DNA of 64,000 bases from Eucommia ulmoides. Its lineage: Eukaryota > Streptophyta > Magnoliopsida > Garryales > Eucommiaceae. The translations under genes were made by a program, and so were the position numbers. The stretch is taken from NCBI GenBank assembly GCA_016647705.1, contig CM028335.1, positions 39,190,712-39,254,711 of the forward strand, written 5' to 3'. Every line of letters starts with the position of its first letter. Position 1 is the stretch's first letter. This document shows, piece by piece, positions 24,728 to 36,700 of this stretch. Under the pieces are notes generated by a model, which worked only from the letters and a program-made list of their open reading frames with translations, was not told where the DNA came from and searched no databases.

Positions 24728-27700
24728 ATACTTATTTTGACATATTAGATATTATTGTAGGGCACTTTATGTAATTTTTATTAAAAGGACAAAAAATTAG
24801 GTGGAAAACTTGTAGATATTTTGTTCTCTCTCCTGTCTCTCTCTTGTCATGTGGACAAAATTAGAAGAAGAGCAATGAAATGGAGAAGCTGCTGGACTCT
24901 GGAGCAGCAATGAAATGGAGAAGCAGAGCAACGGATAGGCTGGACAACAGATGTGAGCAGCGGCAGCTACGAACTGGAGGATCTGAGCAATGAACACTAT
25001 AGAGCAACAGCAATAGGTGAGACGAAGCTGGGCAAACAGAGGAGAGGAGGCTGGCTGAAGAACTTCGCGAATAAACTTGGCGAACAGAAGGAGAGGAAGA
25101 AGGAGCTCTTTGCGTGGGAGGCTGAGTAAGAGATCTGAGTATTTATCGAGGGCTTGGGCCAAGTCAGAAATAAAATAAAAAAATCTGACACGCCCTTGTG
25201 AAGTGTCTGACACGGCTCTCTCACGTGTCGGAGCCGTGTCGGAAATTAAAGAAAAGAAAAGAAAAGAAAAGAAAAAATATTGACATGTGTCCGAGGCGTG
25301 TCGGTGCCCGACGCGTGTCGGACACGGACACTCTACCTCTGGCGGAGTGTCCATGCTTCCTAGGGCACATGTTATACTCTAGAGGTGAATGCTCATGATT
25401 TACCTTCTAATGGTGCTCCTTTGCTAGATCCTACCTTATATCGTACTATTGTTGATAGTTTGGTATATCTAACTATTACTCGCCCAGATATTACCCACTC
25501 TGTTTATATCGTTAGTCATTTTGTCACTTCTCCTACTACGGTTCATTGGTATGTTCTTCGTATCATCCGATATCTTCGGGGCACCCTCTTTTAGTGTCTT
25601 TCTTCCATCGACCTCGTCTTTGGAATTACGTGCGTACTTTGATGCTGATTGGGCCAATGGTCCCACAGATTACAAGTCTGTCACTGGTTTCTGTATATTT
25701 TTGGGCGATTCTCTTATTCCATGAAAAGCAAGAAACAAAATGTTGTTTCTAGATCTTCTATGGAAGCTGTGTATTGTGCGATGACATCCACTACCACAAA
25801 GATAGTTTGGTTACGCTAGTTACTTGCAGATTTGTGTGTTTCTCTTCCTTATCTTACTCTTATGCAATGTGATGAAAAAAATGTTATTCAGATTGCTCAC
25901 AACGCAGTCTTTGAACAGACTAAGCACGTCGAGATTGATTGTCATCTCATTTGTCATCAACTTCAACATGGCACTATTACTTTGCCTTTCGTTTCTTTTT
26001 CCATGTAGATTCCTGACGTATTTGCCAAGTCACATTCTATTTCGCGCTTCTGTTTTTTGGTTAGAAAACTCTCGATACTTCTTGCAGCCATATCGTGCGT
26101 TCGAGGGGGGATATTAGAGTTATTATTTATATTTTATATTAAGCGTAGAATAAACTTTTCTTTATTTTTTAGGTTTTTCTATTGTAAGCCTATCTAATAG
26201 ACAACTATCTTGAGTATGATCGCTCCCGAGCAGACTGACTCCAAACATGGCCCTAACAAGGGGAAGCAGGCCAAAGGCCTCAACCACCTCACCCCAAGCA
26301 GGGCCATCAACCCCGAGATCGCCGTCATCCCCGCTCGGGGGGCAGTTGTAACAATCTTCTTCTATTTAGTAAAAAGTCGTTACGGTTCCTAAAATAACAA
26401 CCCATTACTCCATTTCCCATTGAATTTACAATATTATTGGGAATGAGCTGAGATTCAAAGAAGACTTGCTAAACAAGTCTTCATCTCTTATAAATACCAG
26501 AGTAGGGGGGTCTAACTAGGTACGCACTTTTTTCTAGTCAACGTTTTGCCAAATTTCTTTGAGAAAACACTATTAGATCCTCACACCGGAGGTGCAACAA
26601 CACCCGCAAGCCCCCTCGCGGTGTATTGTTTTGCAGAAATTGGAGATGGGAAGATCAATTTAATCCTAAGCCCAAAGATCCATATCTTACGAACCGGATT
26701 TTGGCTTCATCAAATTGGCGCCGTTTGTGGGAAATGAGTAATTGTCTTTCTTGTTATTCTTGAGGAAAGTTTATCGTTACTTTGAGATCAGGGGTAATCA
26801 TAAATGGATCAAGAGGGTAACGATGTCATTGTCACTATTGGAATAGTGGTTAATAGATTTAATTTTAGATAGAGTTCAACTTCATGTGTGAAATCCTAGA
26901 AATAAGAAACTAGCAAGCTCTTCTTTAACTCCAATTCACCTTATAGATGAAGAAGATGCAAATTTAGAGGAGACTGAAGAGGAAGTGTGAATGGGAGGAC
27001 CATGAGTCAAATGATGAAGACGACTTTGCTTTCTTGGATGAGGGGATGATATTTGATTCTTGACTTTTGAGATCGTTAACTTATTTTTATTTATTTCCTG
27101 TTTATGGATGTTTAAAAACTTCTATTTGGAATGCAGTGCTTAGATTCTTGAATTTTTTTAAAAATTTATTAGTTCTTTCTTTTTATTTTATTGGCTAATA
27201 TGCAAGTGTTTTTTTATTTTTAATAATTGAAATTTAGTTTGTAGTTTCACTTTTTGAGTGTAGATTTGCAATATAACAAGGCTATCAATTATCCTTCATT
27301 TTTTTTTTTTATGTTGTGCGTCTTACTTCGGTCAGTCTTGCTCCTCGCCTTGCGACTACCTCGAGGGGAAAACCCGCGGTGCGCCTAGAATATTTAGTAA
27401 TTACGCGTAGGTAGTCTTGTGTTCAATCCAATCTCAATCAAAACCATTAATAAAAGATTTTTCTCTCTTTAGAACTCCGAATAACTTGATATGTCCAAAT
27501 CAAGCTACAACTGTAATTATGTGAAAAAATTATTTGGCTCCAAATAAATGGTATCATTATGCATCGTCATACATAAATGGAGAAGATAAAAATGAAAATT
27601 GGAGAATTCAATTTTCAGCAGAATTTATACTCTAAAATTGAACAATCAACTTCAGGAAATCGAGTTGAATGTATTTTTTTGATTTCTGCTAAAATCTCTA

Positions 27701-30700
27701 ATTTCCTAATCTTCTTTCATGATATTTTTGTTTTTCAAGTTCTTTGAGTAATCATATTTAATGCTTTCTCCTCTAAAGTTGTTGCTATGGGGATTTGTTT
27801 ATTTGTCAATGTAGATGACAATTTTGAATCAATATTTTCATGTCTCCAGATAACTTGGTTATGGTGCTATATAACGGATTCCTGACCAAATAGTCATTAT
27901 CCATAACGTATGACCATTTAATAGAAATAGAGTGTAATTGTTAGTAGCATAATATAATGGAGAATAATTCTTCTTGAATATTATATGTAAACTAGTATTT
28001 GCGAATTAGATCAGGTTAACAGAATGATTATGTTTAATGATGGCTGAAAGACAACGAGCATAGCCGGATGACCCCTTTCGGTTACAAAAGGAACCAGCAA
28101 TTGCCTTAAAAAGGTCAAAATGATTATTTAAAGTTGTCTCCAAACTACCGGTAATAGACTATATCCTCGTCCAAATAACCCCATTTTGGTTCTTAAATGA
28201 ACTCATACTTGCCTTTAAGGCCAAACTAATTTTTTTTTTTTTTTTAATTATATAGGCCACAAAGGAATGGTTGGTTAGTCAATATCTTTGCCTTTTCGGT
28301 AGGTTAGGAGATTGTTTACGAGAGGGATATCACCAAACAAACCAAGTAAGGTAGAGCGCAAAAGGGTTAAGAGCGCACTGCACACTTTTCTAGTAGCCAT
28401 AACAGGGCTTTCAGTGAAGAGCAACGCCCAATGTTTGGTGGCCTGAAATGGACTTGGCTTTTGCCAAAAGGCCTCATCTCTAAAAGCCTAGCTCGCGAGG
28501 CATTCCTCTCGCAATAGGTTTCCAAACCTCGCCTCGCTCTTGGTTGAGAAAAAAATGAGTGGATGGCAATAAGTAACTAGTTTATTAGGTTTTCTTTTCA
28601 TTTTGGGATGGGGGTTGTGTGGTGGGTGGGAAGTCCCATTGCAAATGCAGTGACTATTGCGCACCCCTCCCCCCCCCCCGTGCGCGCGCGCGGGGTTAGG
28701 CCCACGCTTCCTTCTTTTTTTTTTATATTTTTTTGGCTTGGTTCTTCCTCATGACATCACTGTGTTCAATTCACAGATATGCCCACATATCACGAACTAT
28801 GGCAAAGTGGATTCTTCTAACAGTTCCTTAATATTCCGCCTCTCGAGGCCATGCAATGTGGGAGAACAATGCTATCTTAGCTATGGGAACTTCTCTACGT
28901 CTCATCTAGTTACGTTTTATGGTTTTTTACCACAAGGCGACAACCCCTATGATGTGATTCCACTGGGTATACATTTTTTTCCTATTCTTTTTCATGTTTC
29001 TCTTTCTATTGCATAAATCTCGCGCTTGGTAATATTTTCATGTATGTTATGTGCCTGTATAAATCTATGATATGATGCTTAACTAAATTTTGCTGCTCTT
29101 TGAATTTTGGCTATTCCTATTTTTTTTTCCTTGTTCTGCTGTAGATCTTGATTTTGGTCAGGTTGATACTTCAGAGCACGGATACTCCATGTCCAATCAG
29201 AACAACCACATGGTGCGGGGTACTTGGTTCTCAAAGAGAAATGAGATCTTCCATTATGGGTTGCCATCGCCATTGTTAGATCATCTCCGGAGGGCGCGGA
29301 GTCCTATGCTGCAGACTACTTGTACTCCTGTAACATTTTTCTATAATTTGTTCGTGTTAATAAGTGTTTTTTTTTCTCCCCTCCCTCCCCCTCACCCACA
29401 TTTTGGGTTGCCTTTTCCATTTACTCATGATTTGTGTATGTATATTATTTCCAGATCCAGGAAAAGTTAGAAATTGAACTGGAAATTCTGGATGACCTGC
29501 TCTCCACCTTTGAAGGCATGCTGGAGCCCCTTGCAGATACAATAATTGAGGACAGGTATATAATTTCTGTTGGTAGCACTGAATATGTTGTCCGGCTGAG
29601 ATTCAGTCCATTATTTGGGTCTACTTCTATTCATTTGATGTTTCAGATTTACTCAGTAAATCCTTAAACGGATGAAAGCTGAATCATTAACTACCTGTGC
29701 AGAAAAAAAGCTACAGTCTTCTTCAAAAATGAAACATTTTGTTGCTCTTTAAATATACCAAAAAAAATTAAAAAAATAATAATAAATCTATACCCTCCTG
29801 AATAAAGTCTGCATCTACATTCTCCGCCCCCTATCTTCTCAGTGCTTTGGCACAAAGGTGTGCGTCTTCCGAAAACTTTGATCTAGAACAAAAGGATATA
29901 GGAGATAAAGAGTGATTTTACAATAGAGCTCTACTCCCTCCATTATATAGCGAAAACGATAGACTGAATTGCCCTCATTAATAGAACAATAAAAAAAATA
30001 GGGAAACTACTGCAATACTTTTTCTCGAATGAAGTGACAATCAATTTTAATATGTTTTGTCCTCTCATGGAAGACTGGGTTGGATGCAATGTGAAGTGCC
30101 GCTTGATTATCACATACTAGATCCATCGGTGAAGAGTGTTCGAATTCGAGTTCTTCCAACAAATGTTTCAACCAAGTTAGTTCACAAGTAGTGTGGGCCA
30201 TCGCCCTGTATTCCGATTATGCACTTGACCGCGCCACAATTGTCTGCTTTTTACTTTTCCAAAAAATGAGATTACTTCCAACAAATACACAATACCCAGT
30301 AGTGGACTTCCTATCCGAAGGAGATCCGGCCCAATCTGCATCTGTATATCTCTTAATTTGAGTGTGACCGAAGTTCTGGTACAACAAACCACATCCTGGA
30401 GAACCTTTCAAATATTGAAGAATACGAATTACTGCATCCCAGTGATACGTCGTAGGATGATCCAAGAATTGGTTGATAACACTCACAACAAAGGAAACAT
30501 CTGGTCTAGTAACTGTCAAGTAGTTCAATTTCCCAACTAACTGTCTGTATTGTGCTGAATCTATCAATGGTACACCTTGATCTGCTAATAATTTGTTGTT
30601 TGAATCCATAGGTGAATCAATCGATTTAGCTCCTAGCATTCCTGTTTCACTTAACAGATCAAGAACATATTTTATCTGACACATGTAAATACCTTGACTT

Positions 30701-33700
30701 GATCGAGCAACTTCAATCCCCAAGAAATACTTCAATTGACCCAAAGCTTTAGTTTGAAACTCGCCATGCAAAAACGTTTTGAGTTTCTGAATACCCTGGT
30801 AGTCGTCCCCGGTAATCACGATATCATCCACATACACAATCAACAATATTTTCCCGACTTTATTGTGCCTGTAAAACACAGAATGATCGACTCCACAACG
30901 ACGAAGACCAAATTCAGTGACCACTTCACTAAATCTCCCAAACCATACTCAAGGAGACTGCTTGAGGTCATAAATGGATTTCTTCAAGCGACGTACCAAA
31001 CCAGACTCCCCTTGAGCAACCAACCCAAGAGGTTGCTCCATGAATACTTCCTCAGTCAAATCGCCATTTAAGAATGCATTCTTGATATCAAGTTGATGCA
31101 ACGGCCAACGAAAAGTGGCAGCCAAAGAGATGAACAAGCGAACAGAGGCGAGTTTGGCAACGGGAGAAAAGGTCTCAGAATAATCAAGATTATATACCTG
31201 AGTGTAACCTTTGGCAACTAAACGAGCCTTGAGTCGATCAATTGTGCCATCCGGATGAACTTTGACTGTGTGCGTCCATTTACATCCAACTATTGTTTTG
31301 TTAGGCAGAAGCAAGACAAGATCCCAAGTACCATTCTGATGTAAAGCTTGCATTTCCTCTTCCATTGAGGTCGTCCAACCAGGGTGACGGAGAGCCTCTG
31401 TGACAGACTTAGGAATAGAAACAAATGATAGAGAAGCAACAAAAGAAGAATATGAAGGAGATAGATGTACATACGAGATAAAATTAGAAATAGGATGTTG
31501 AGTACATGTATGCTTACCCTTCCGAATAACAATGGGTATGTCCAAGTGAGACACGGATTCATAAACGGGAGAAGAATCTGAAGGCACAGAGACGATTGGC
31601 TCAATGGCGGGAACTACCTTCTGGCGACGAGTGTATACATGTAAAGGCGGTGAAAGGCGACGAAGCGGGACAAGTTCGGAAGCGAAAGGAGATGGTGTCG
31701 GGTCTGGGAGGCTTGGTAAAGGAAGGGTGACATCCAGATCATCTCAAGAGGATAGGTTAGAAAAGTAAGGAGTGGACTCAAAGAAGGTGACATCTGCACA
31801 GATGAAAGAGCGACGTAAAGAAGGACTACAACACCAATAACCCTTTTGTGTACGAGAATAACCAAGGAAGACACATTTTATGGCACGAGGATCTAACTTA
31901 TCCTTGCCAGGAGTTAACTGGTGGGCAAAACAGACACATCCAAAGATACGGGGAAGTAAAGCAAACCAGGGTGATCGAGGAAAAAGAATAGAATGAGGGA
32001 CTTTGCCATTTAGGGTAGAAGACGGCATTCTATTGATCAAAAAGCAAGCTGTAAGAACTGCATCTGCCCATAAGTATTTGGGAACATTCATCTCAAACAT
32101 CAGAGTTCGAGCCACTTCTAGGAGATGTCGATTCTTACACTCAACGGCTCCATTTTGCTGCGGTGTGTGAGAACAAGAAGATTGATGCAATATACCAAAC
32201 TGTGACATGAATGAAGTAAATGGTTGAGAAAAATATTCTCGAGTATTGTCACTGCGAAGTATATGCACGGGCATATTAAATTGGGTTTTAATTTCGTCAC
32301 AGAAGGTAGAAAAAATGGAGAACAATTCAGAACGATCTTTCATTAGATAGAGCCATGTAACCCGAGAGAAATCATCGACAAACGTGACAAAATAACGAAA
32401 GCCAAGTGTAGAGGCAATACGAGAAGGACCCCAAACGTCTGAATGGACTAAACTGAAAGGACTTAATGCGCAAAACTGAGCGGGGGAAGTAAATGAAGTG
32501 CGATAATATTTTCCCAACTGACAAGACTCACAATCTAAGGAGGGCAAATGACGTAAACTAGGAACAAGTACCTTTAGATTGGTAAGACAGGGATGACCTA
32601 GGCGACAATGAATTTGGTGGGCAGATGCAACGGCAGGGCAGGCAGTGGGCGGGATAACAAGTGTCTCAGCGTGATTGCGGAAGTAATAAATGCCATTTTT
32701 CTCACGTCCTACGCCAATCATCTTCTGTGTTTTCAAATCCTGGATAATGACAGAATCAGAAAAGAAGCAAACAGAACATTAAAGTTGTTGAGTAAGTTTA
32801 CTAACTGATATCAAATTAAAAGCAAATGAGAGAATATACAACACAGAGGATAAAAAGAAAGATGGTGAAAGTTCCACAATGCCAATACCACGAACAGGGA
32901 CACTGGAACCATCAACAACAGTAACATGGGACAATGAGAGAGATGACTGAATATGTGTAAATAGAGAAGATGTACCTGACATATGATCAGTGGCAGCGGA
33001 ATCTATGATCCAAGGTATGGAAGTGGAAGGATGAGAAGAAAGACATGCAATAGGGTTACCTCGTTGAGCTAGTGAAATAATGGGGGTAGATGTCTGCTTG
33101 GACAACTTAAACTGGAGGAACTGAACATACTTATCATAAAAAATTGTCTTGGGAGTTGAAGAGTTGGATGCAGAAACGGGAGCAACTTGATAATTAGTTG
33201 CCACATGAACATACTTAGGAGAACGACCAACTTTGTACCAACAAGTATCTTGGGTATGATTTTCCTTACCACAAAATGAGCACCAACGATGTTGACTATG
33301 ACAATGGCCACCTCGGCCACCCCGAAATTCATTACTACGACTTTCTCGGTCACCTCGTTTCCCTTAATCGGGAAGAACTTGTATAACTTTAGACCATTGT
33401 AAATGATTGATCTTATGCAACTTGCAGGCTGTTAACGATTGGGGGGTAGCCATCGATGTTGGTTCCCGCCAATACAACAACAAATACGAAACAACTTGTC
33501 AAGGGAAACAAACCAACAACACAAACAACTGTAGGGCTTAAACGAAGAACATGAGACTTAGAACAAACTCACGAACATCTGTACGGCTGACTTACGAACA
33601 GTAACTAGAAGCATAACCAGAAGTTTCAAGCCCTACGAACAGTAACCGCATAACCTGAAGCCTTGACGAATAGTAATCAGCAGAAGTCAGCGCACGCGAA

Positions 33701-36700
33701 GTCCGGCGAAGGTCCGGCGAGGGCCGGCGAAGGTCGATGACGTCAGAGGAGACGACGATGACGTGGACGATGTCGATGGTGGATTGCGAGGATGACGGCG
33801 GCTCCGAATGGCCTGGGCGACGGTCAGCGAGGCACAAATCTGAGTGTGTTGAGCGGCTGCGGCGGCGGGGGGGGCTTGGCTGCTAGGTAGGGCTGGCAAA
33901 ATAGGTAATAGGTCATTACACGATAACACGAAATACGATAAGAACCAAATACGAACACGGCACGATAAGCATATCGTGTTAGACTACCCAAATATGAACA
34001 CGACACGAAAATTATCGTGTCAACACGACACGACACGATAATTTTTCGTCCTATCAGGTAAATACGACACGATAAGACCTGATAGGTTTCTATTACACAT
34101 TAACCTATCCATTACACGTTAACCCATTACACGTTAATGACATGTTAACTTGTTAAGTTAACTAAATGAGTAGGGTTAGGGAAATGTGAATATATATATT
34201 AGGTACTAAATTATAATATTTGATAATTTGGGGGTATAAAAATAATTTATTAAATTAATGAATAACCTATTAGATCCTCAGGTTATCGTGTTAACCTGAA
34301 TACACGAAATTCTTATCGTGTCTTATCGTGTAACCTATTGGGTTATCAGGTCAACCTGATAACCTGCACTATTTCTTATCGGGTTATCGGGTCTGACACG
34401 ATAATGACCCGATATCTGATAAACAAAATTTAGACCTAATAATTTCGTGTCGGTCTCGTGTCGTGTCATCGTATAAATACCTGTTTTGCCAGCTCTACTG
34501 CTAGGGTTTCAGTTCTTTTTTTTTTTTTTTTTTGTTTTCGTATGAACAGTAGGCAGAAAAGAAAAAAAAAAGAGGGAATTTTTTTTTTTTGGTTTGAATA
34601 GATTTATGGAATCAATCTCCCATGACCTGCTCTTGATACCATGATAAAGTAAAAAAGTGATATGAAAAGAACGAGAAAGTTTATTCCATTGTGGTAGCCT
34701 ATCCCTCTATTTATATAGAAAACAAAGAAATAATACAGCCAACCGTAAACTGTACTCGAAACCCTAAATAATAAAAGAAAGACAGAAATACCCTCTTAAC
34801 ACCTTTCTTTGGTCGTGATGTCCAAATCACTACTCCTTGGGTCACTGCGTCAGATCAAATATCTATCAAATAAAATATATTGTTGCTAGGATTTTGACAC
34901 AAATAACACATACTAGTATATTAGTATTCAAGTAGTAGTAGTATAGTATTTGATTGTTTGTCAATACCAGGTCGAATATCTATGAAATAAATTACATTGT
35001 TCCTAGGATTTTAGCATGCATAGATATAGAATTCTACAGATTTGACTGAAAAGGTCTCAGAATCTCTCATTATCATCATCATCACCATCACCACTATTTT
35101 TTTTTGCGTTTTTTGAAAGGAAAAAACCCTAATAAAATATCAAGGCCTATTTTTTCCTCACGTTCTTCCTCTTTATACATATCTAACTGCTCACGTCCAC
35201 TCTTGCATTGATCACTGCCACCGTTTTCTCGTTTTACTTCTACGACTATGCTATATTTCTTCTCGATTTTTTAGTTTGTGATTTTGATTTCTGGTTTCAT
35301 TTTAAATGTGAGTTGTGATTTCGATGTAAGGATCTATTTTGTATTTCTTGTCTAATTTTTACTTTGTATTTCATTTTAATTTTCGGCTGTGATTTCAGTT
35401 TGAATTTTGTTTCGTTGTGAATTTTCTTTTCGTTTTTGATTTAACATTTAAGGTTCTTGCAATTTTGATTTATGATTTGATCTAGATCTGTTCTTACAAT
35501 TCCGATATGTTCATTAGAGAGCATGATGAGAATCAACGAGCATCATCAATGGATTCGCTACATGTTCCAGTTGGGCCTATTACTAGGACAAGATCCAAGA
35601 AAAATCAAAGCAGCACTTAATGGGCTAATTTAAGAGACTTGGCCCATATGTACAATTGTTAAACTCAAATTAGGTCTATCGGACAATCCATCTCATCAAG
35701 GCAAGTGAAAGAGCTTAGACATGAACTTAAATGGGCCAAGGCATGAGAAGCACAAAAATTCAACATATTTATTTTATTTATTAGTCTTTTATTTTAATTT
35801 AGATATTTTAGTTGATTATTTGTAAGACATGATTACCAATAAGGCTTTTCCTTTTTAGGCTAGGAGTATAAGGCAAGTTAGGAAACTTTCTTATTTTTTT
35901 GTTTTGGCTTGTAGTGTTAGACACTAGGGTTTCCTTTATTTTCTATTGTGACCGATACTGTTCATGGGCACTGTTCACGGCCACATTAGGGTTTCTTTTA
36001 TTTTTTGGCCACCTATTTAAGAGAGTTGTATCCCATGGGAAAAAGAAAATTACCTTTTGATTAATACAATTGTGAGAGTTTTCTCTTAAATTCTTCAGAG
36101 AATTTTTCCTAAACTTATCAAGATTTTTTTGTGTCGTTCTATAGAAAAACCGAAACTGTGTTTAGGAAAGAATCCATGTATAGCTGTAATTTATCAGTAG
36201 GCTACTGTCAAATCTGTATATTTAGGAAAGTATTGTTAACAGTTATTTGCTTCCTAGAATTAGTGATATTGTTTCCTATTTTAATTAGGCTGTAATTATA
36301 TAAAAGTCTATTCAATGAATGAAATTAATTATTCCCTAATATCCTTCTTTTCAAGTTGGTATCAAAGTAGGTTTTTAGGCTTACCAGAAACGATCCTCCT
36401 TCTCTCATTCGTTCTCTGCTACCCTTAATTCACCATGTCTGATGTGTCGGCTAAGGCTGAGTCCACTACCATTCCGAAAACCTCTGCCTCCTCAAAAACA
36501 AGCACAGACTCCTACTCTGTTCAAATTACAACCATTCATTTGAATGGTGATAATTTCCTGCGCTGTTCACAAGTTGTTCGGATGTATATCAGAGGACGTG
36601 GAATGATTAGATATCTGACAGCTAAAACAAAGGCTCCAGCAGAGATGGATCCAGCCTATGCTACATGGGATGCTCAAAATTCCATGATTATGACGTGACT

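Larger units (their letters stand above)
23915..26111 (+). mobile_element. Ty1/copia fragment (RT and RNase H), split by a hAT-like element
   Basis: Left part 23915-24200: [17 protein letters not shown] is the RT catalytic box, then [12 protein letters not shown] and [19 protein letters not shown]. Right part 25364-26111: [31 protein letters not shown], then [27 protein letters not shown] and the family's end with GCGTTCGAGGGGGGA as the polypurine tract. The coding sequence resumes across the insertion. Only the 3' third of pol is present. Confidence 0.8.
19332..28776 (+). other. SET gene intron 3, 9.4 kb
   Basis: It contains, in order: an antisense LINE, a MITE-like half, an antisense copia fragment, a sense copia fragment split by a hAT-like element, and a Tat-like LTR. 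26734-28776 is about 2 kb in which I recognise nothing beyond homopolymer tracts. Confidence 0.8.
30007..33455 (-). mobile_element. Ty1/copia element in intron 6, antisense, pol nearly complete
   Basis: Reading leftward: a short gag start ([20 protein letters not shown], about 33452-33393), a zinc knuckle [14 protein letters not shown] (about 33285-33244), protease [15 protein letters not shown] (33010-32966), GAG-pre-integrase and integrase (32736-31744), reverse transcriptase with [12 protein letters not shown] and RNase H ending near 30007. Integrase keeps HSDVWGP, RSDN and the Glu in VECKNRHL. The protease triad is DSA rather than DSG. Most of gag between the start and the knuckle is missing. 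Stops separate the blocks. Confidence 0.9.
33456..34641 (-). other. Leader of the antisense copia, interrupted by a MITE
   Basis: 33456-33887 has GTCCGGCGAAG-type repeats and no frame. The hAT MITE fills 33888-34497. The primer-binding site lies at 34626-34641. Confidence 0.6.

Noticed and set aside
24797..25354. 185-codon minus-strand frame as a host gene
   Set aside because: It spans the inverted-repeat element including its GACACG repeats, has no recognised domain and starts in the repeat arm. It is kept only as a query within the hAT-like element.
26210..26392. 60-codon frame starting [14 protein letters not shown] as a small gene
   Set aside because: It crosses the polypurine-like tract and runs into the Tat-like LTR, so it is more likely element sequence than a gene.
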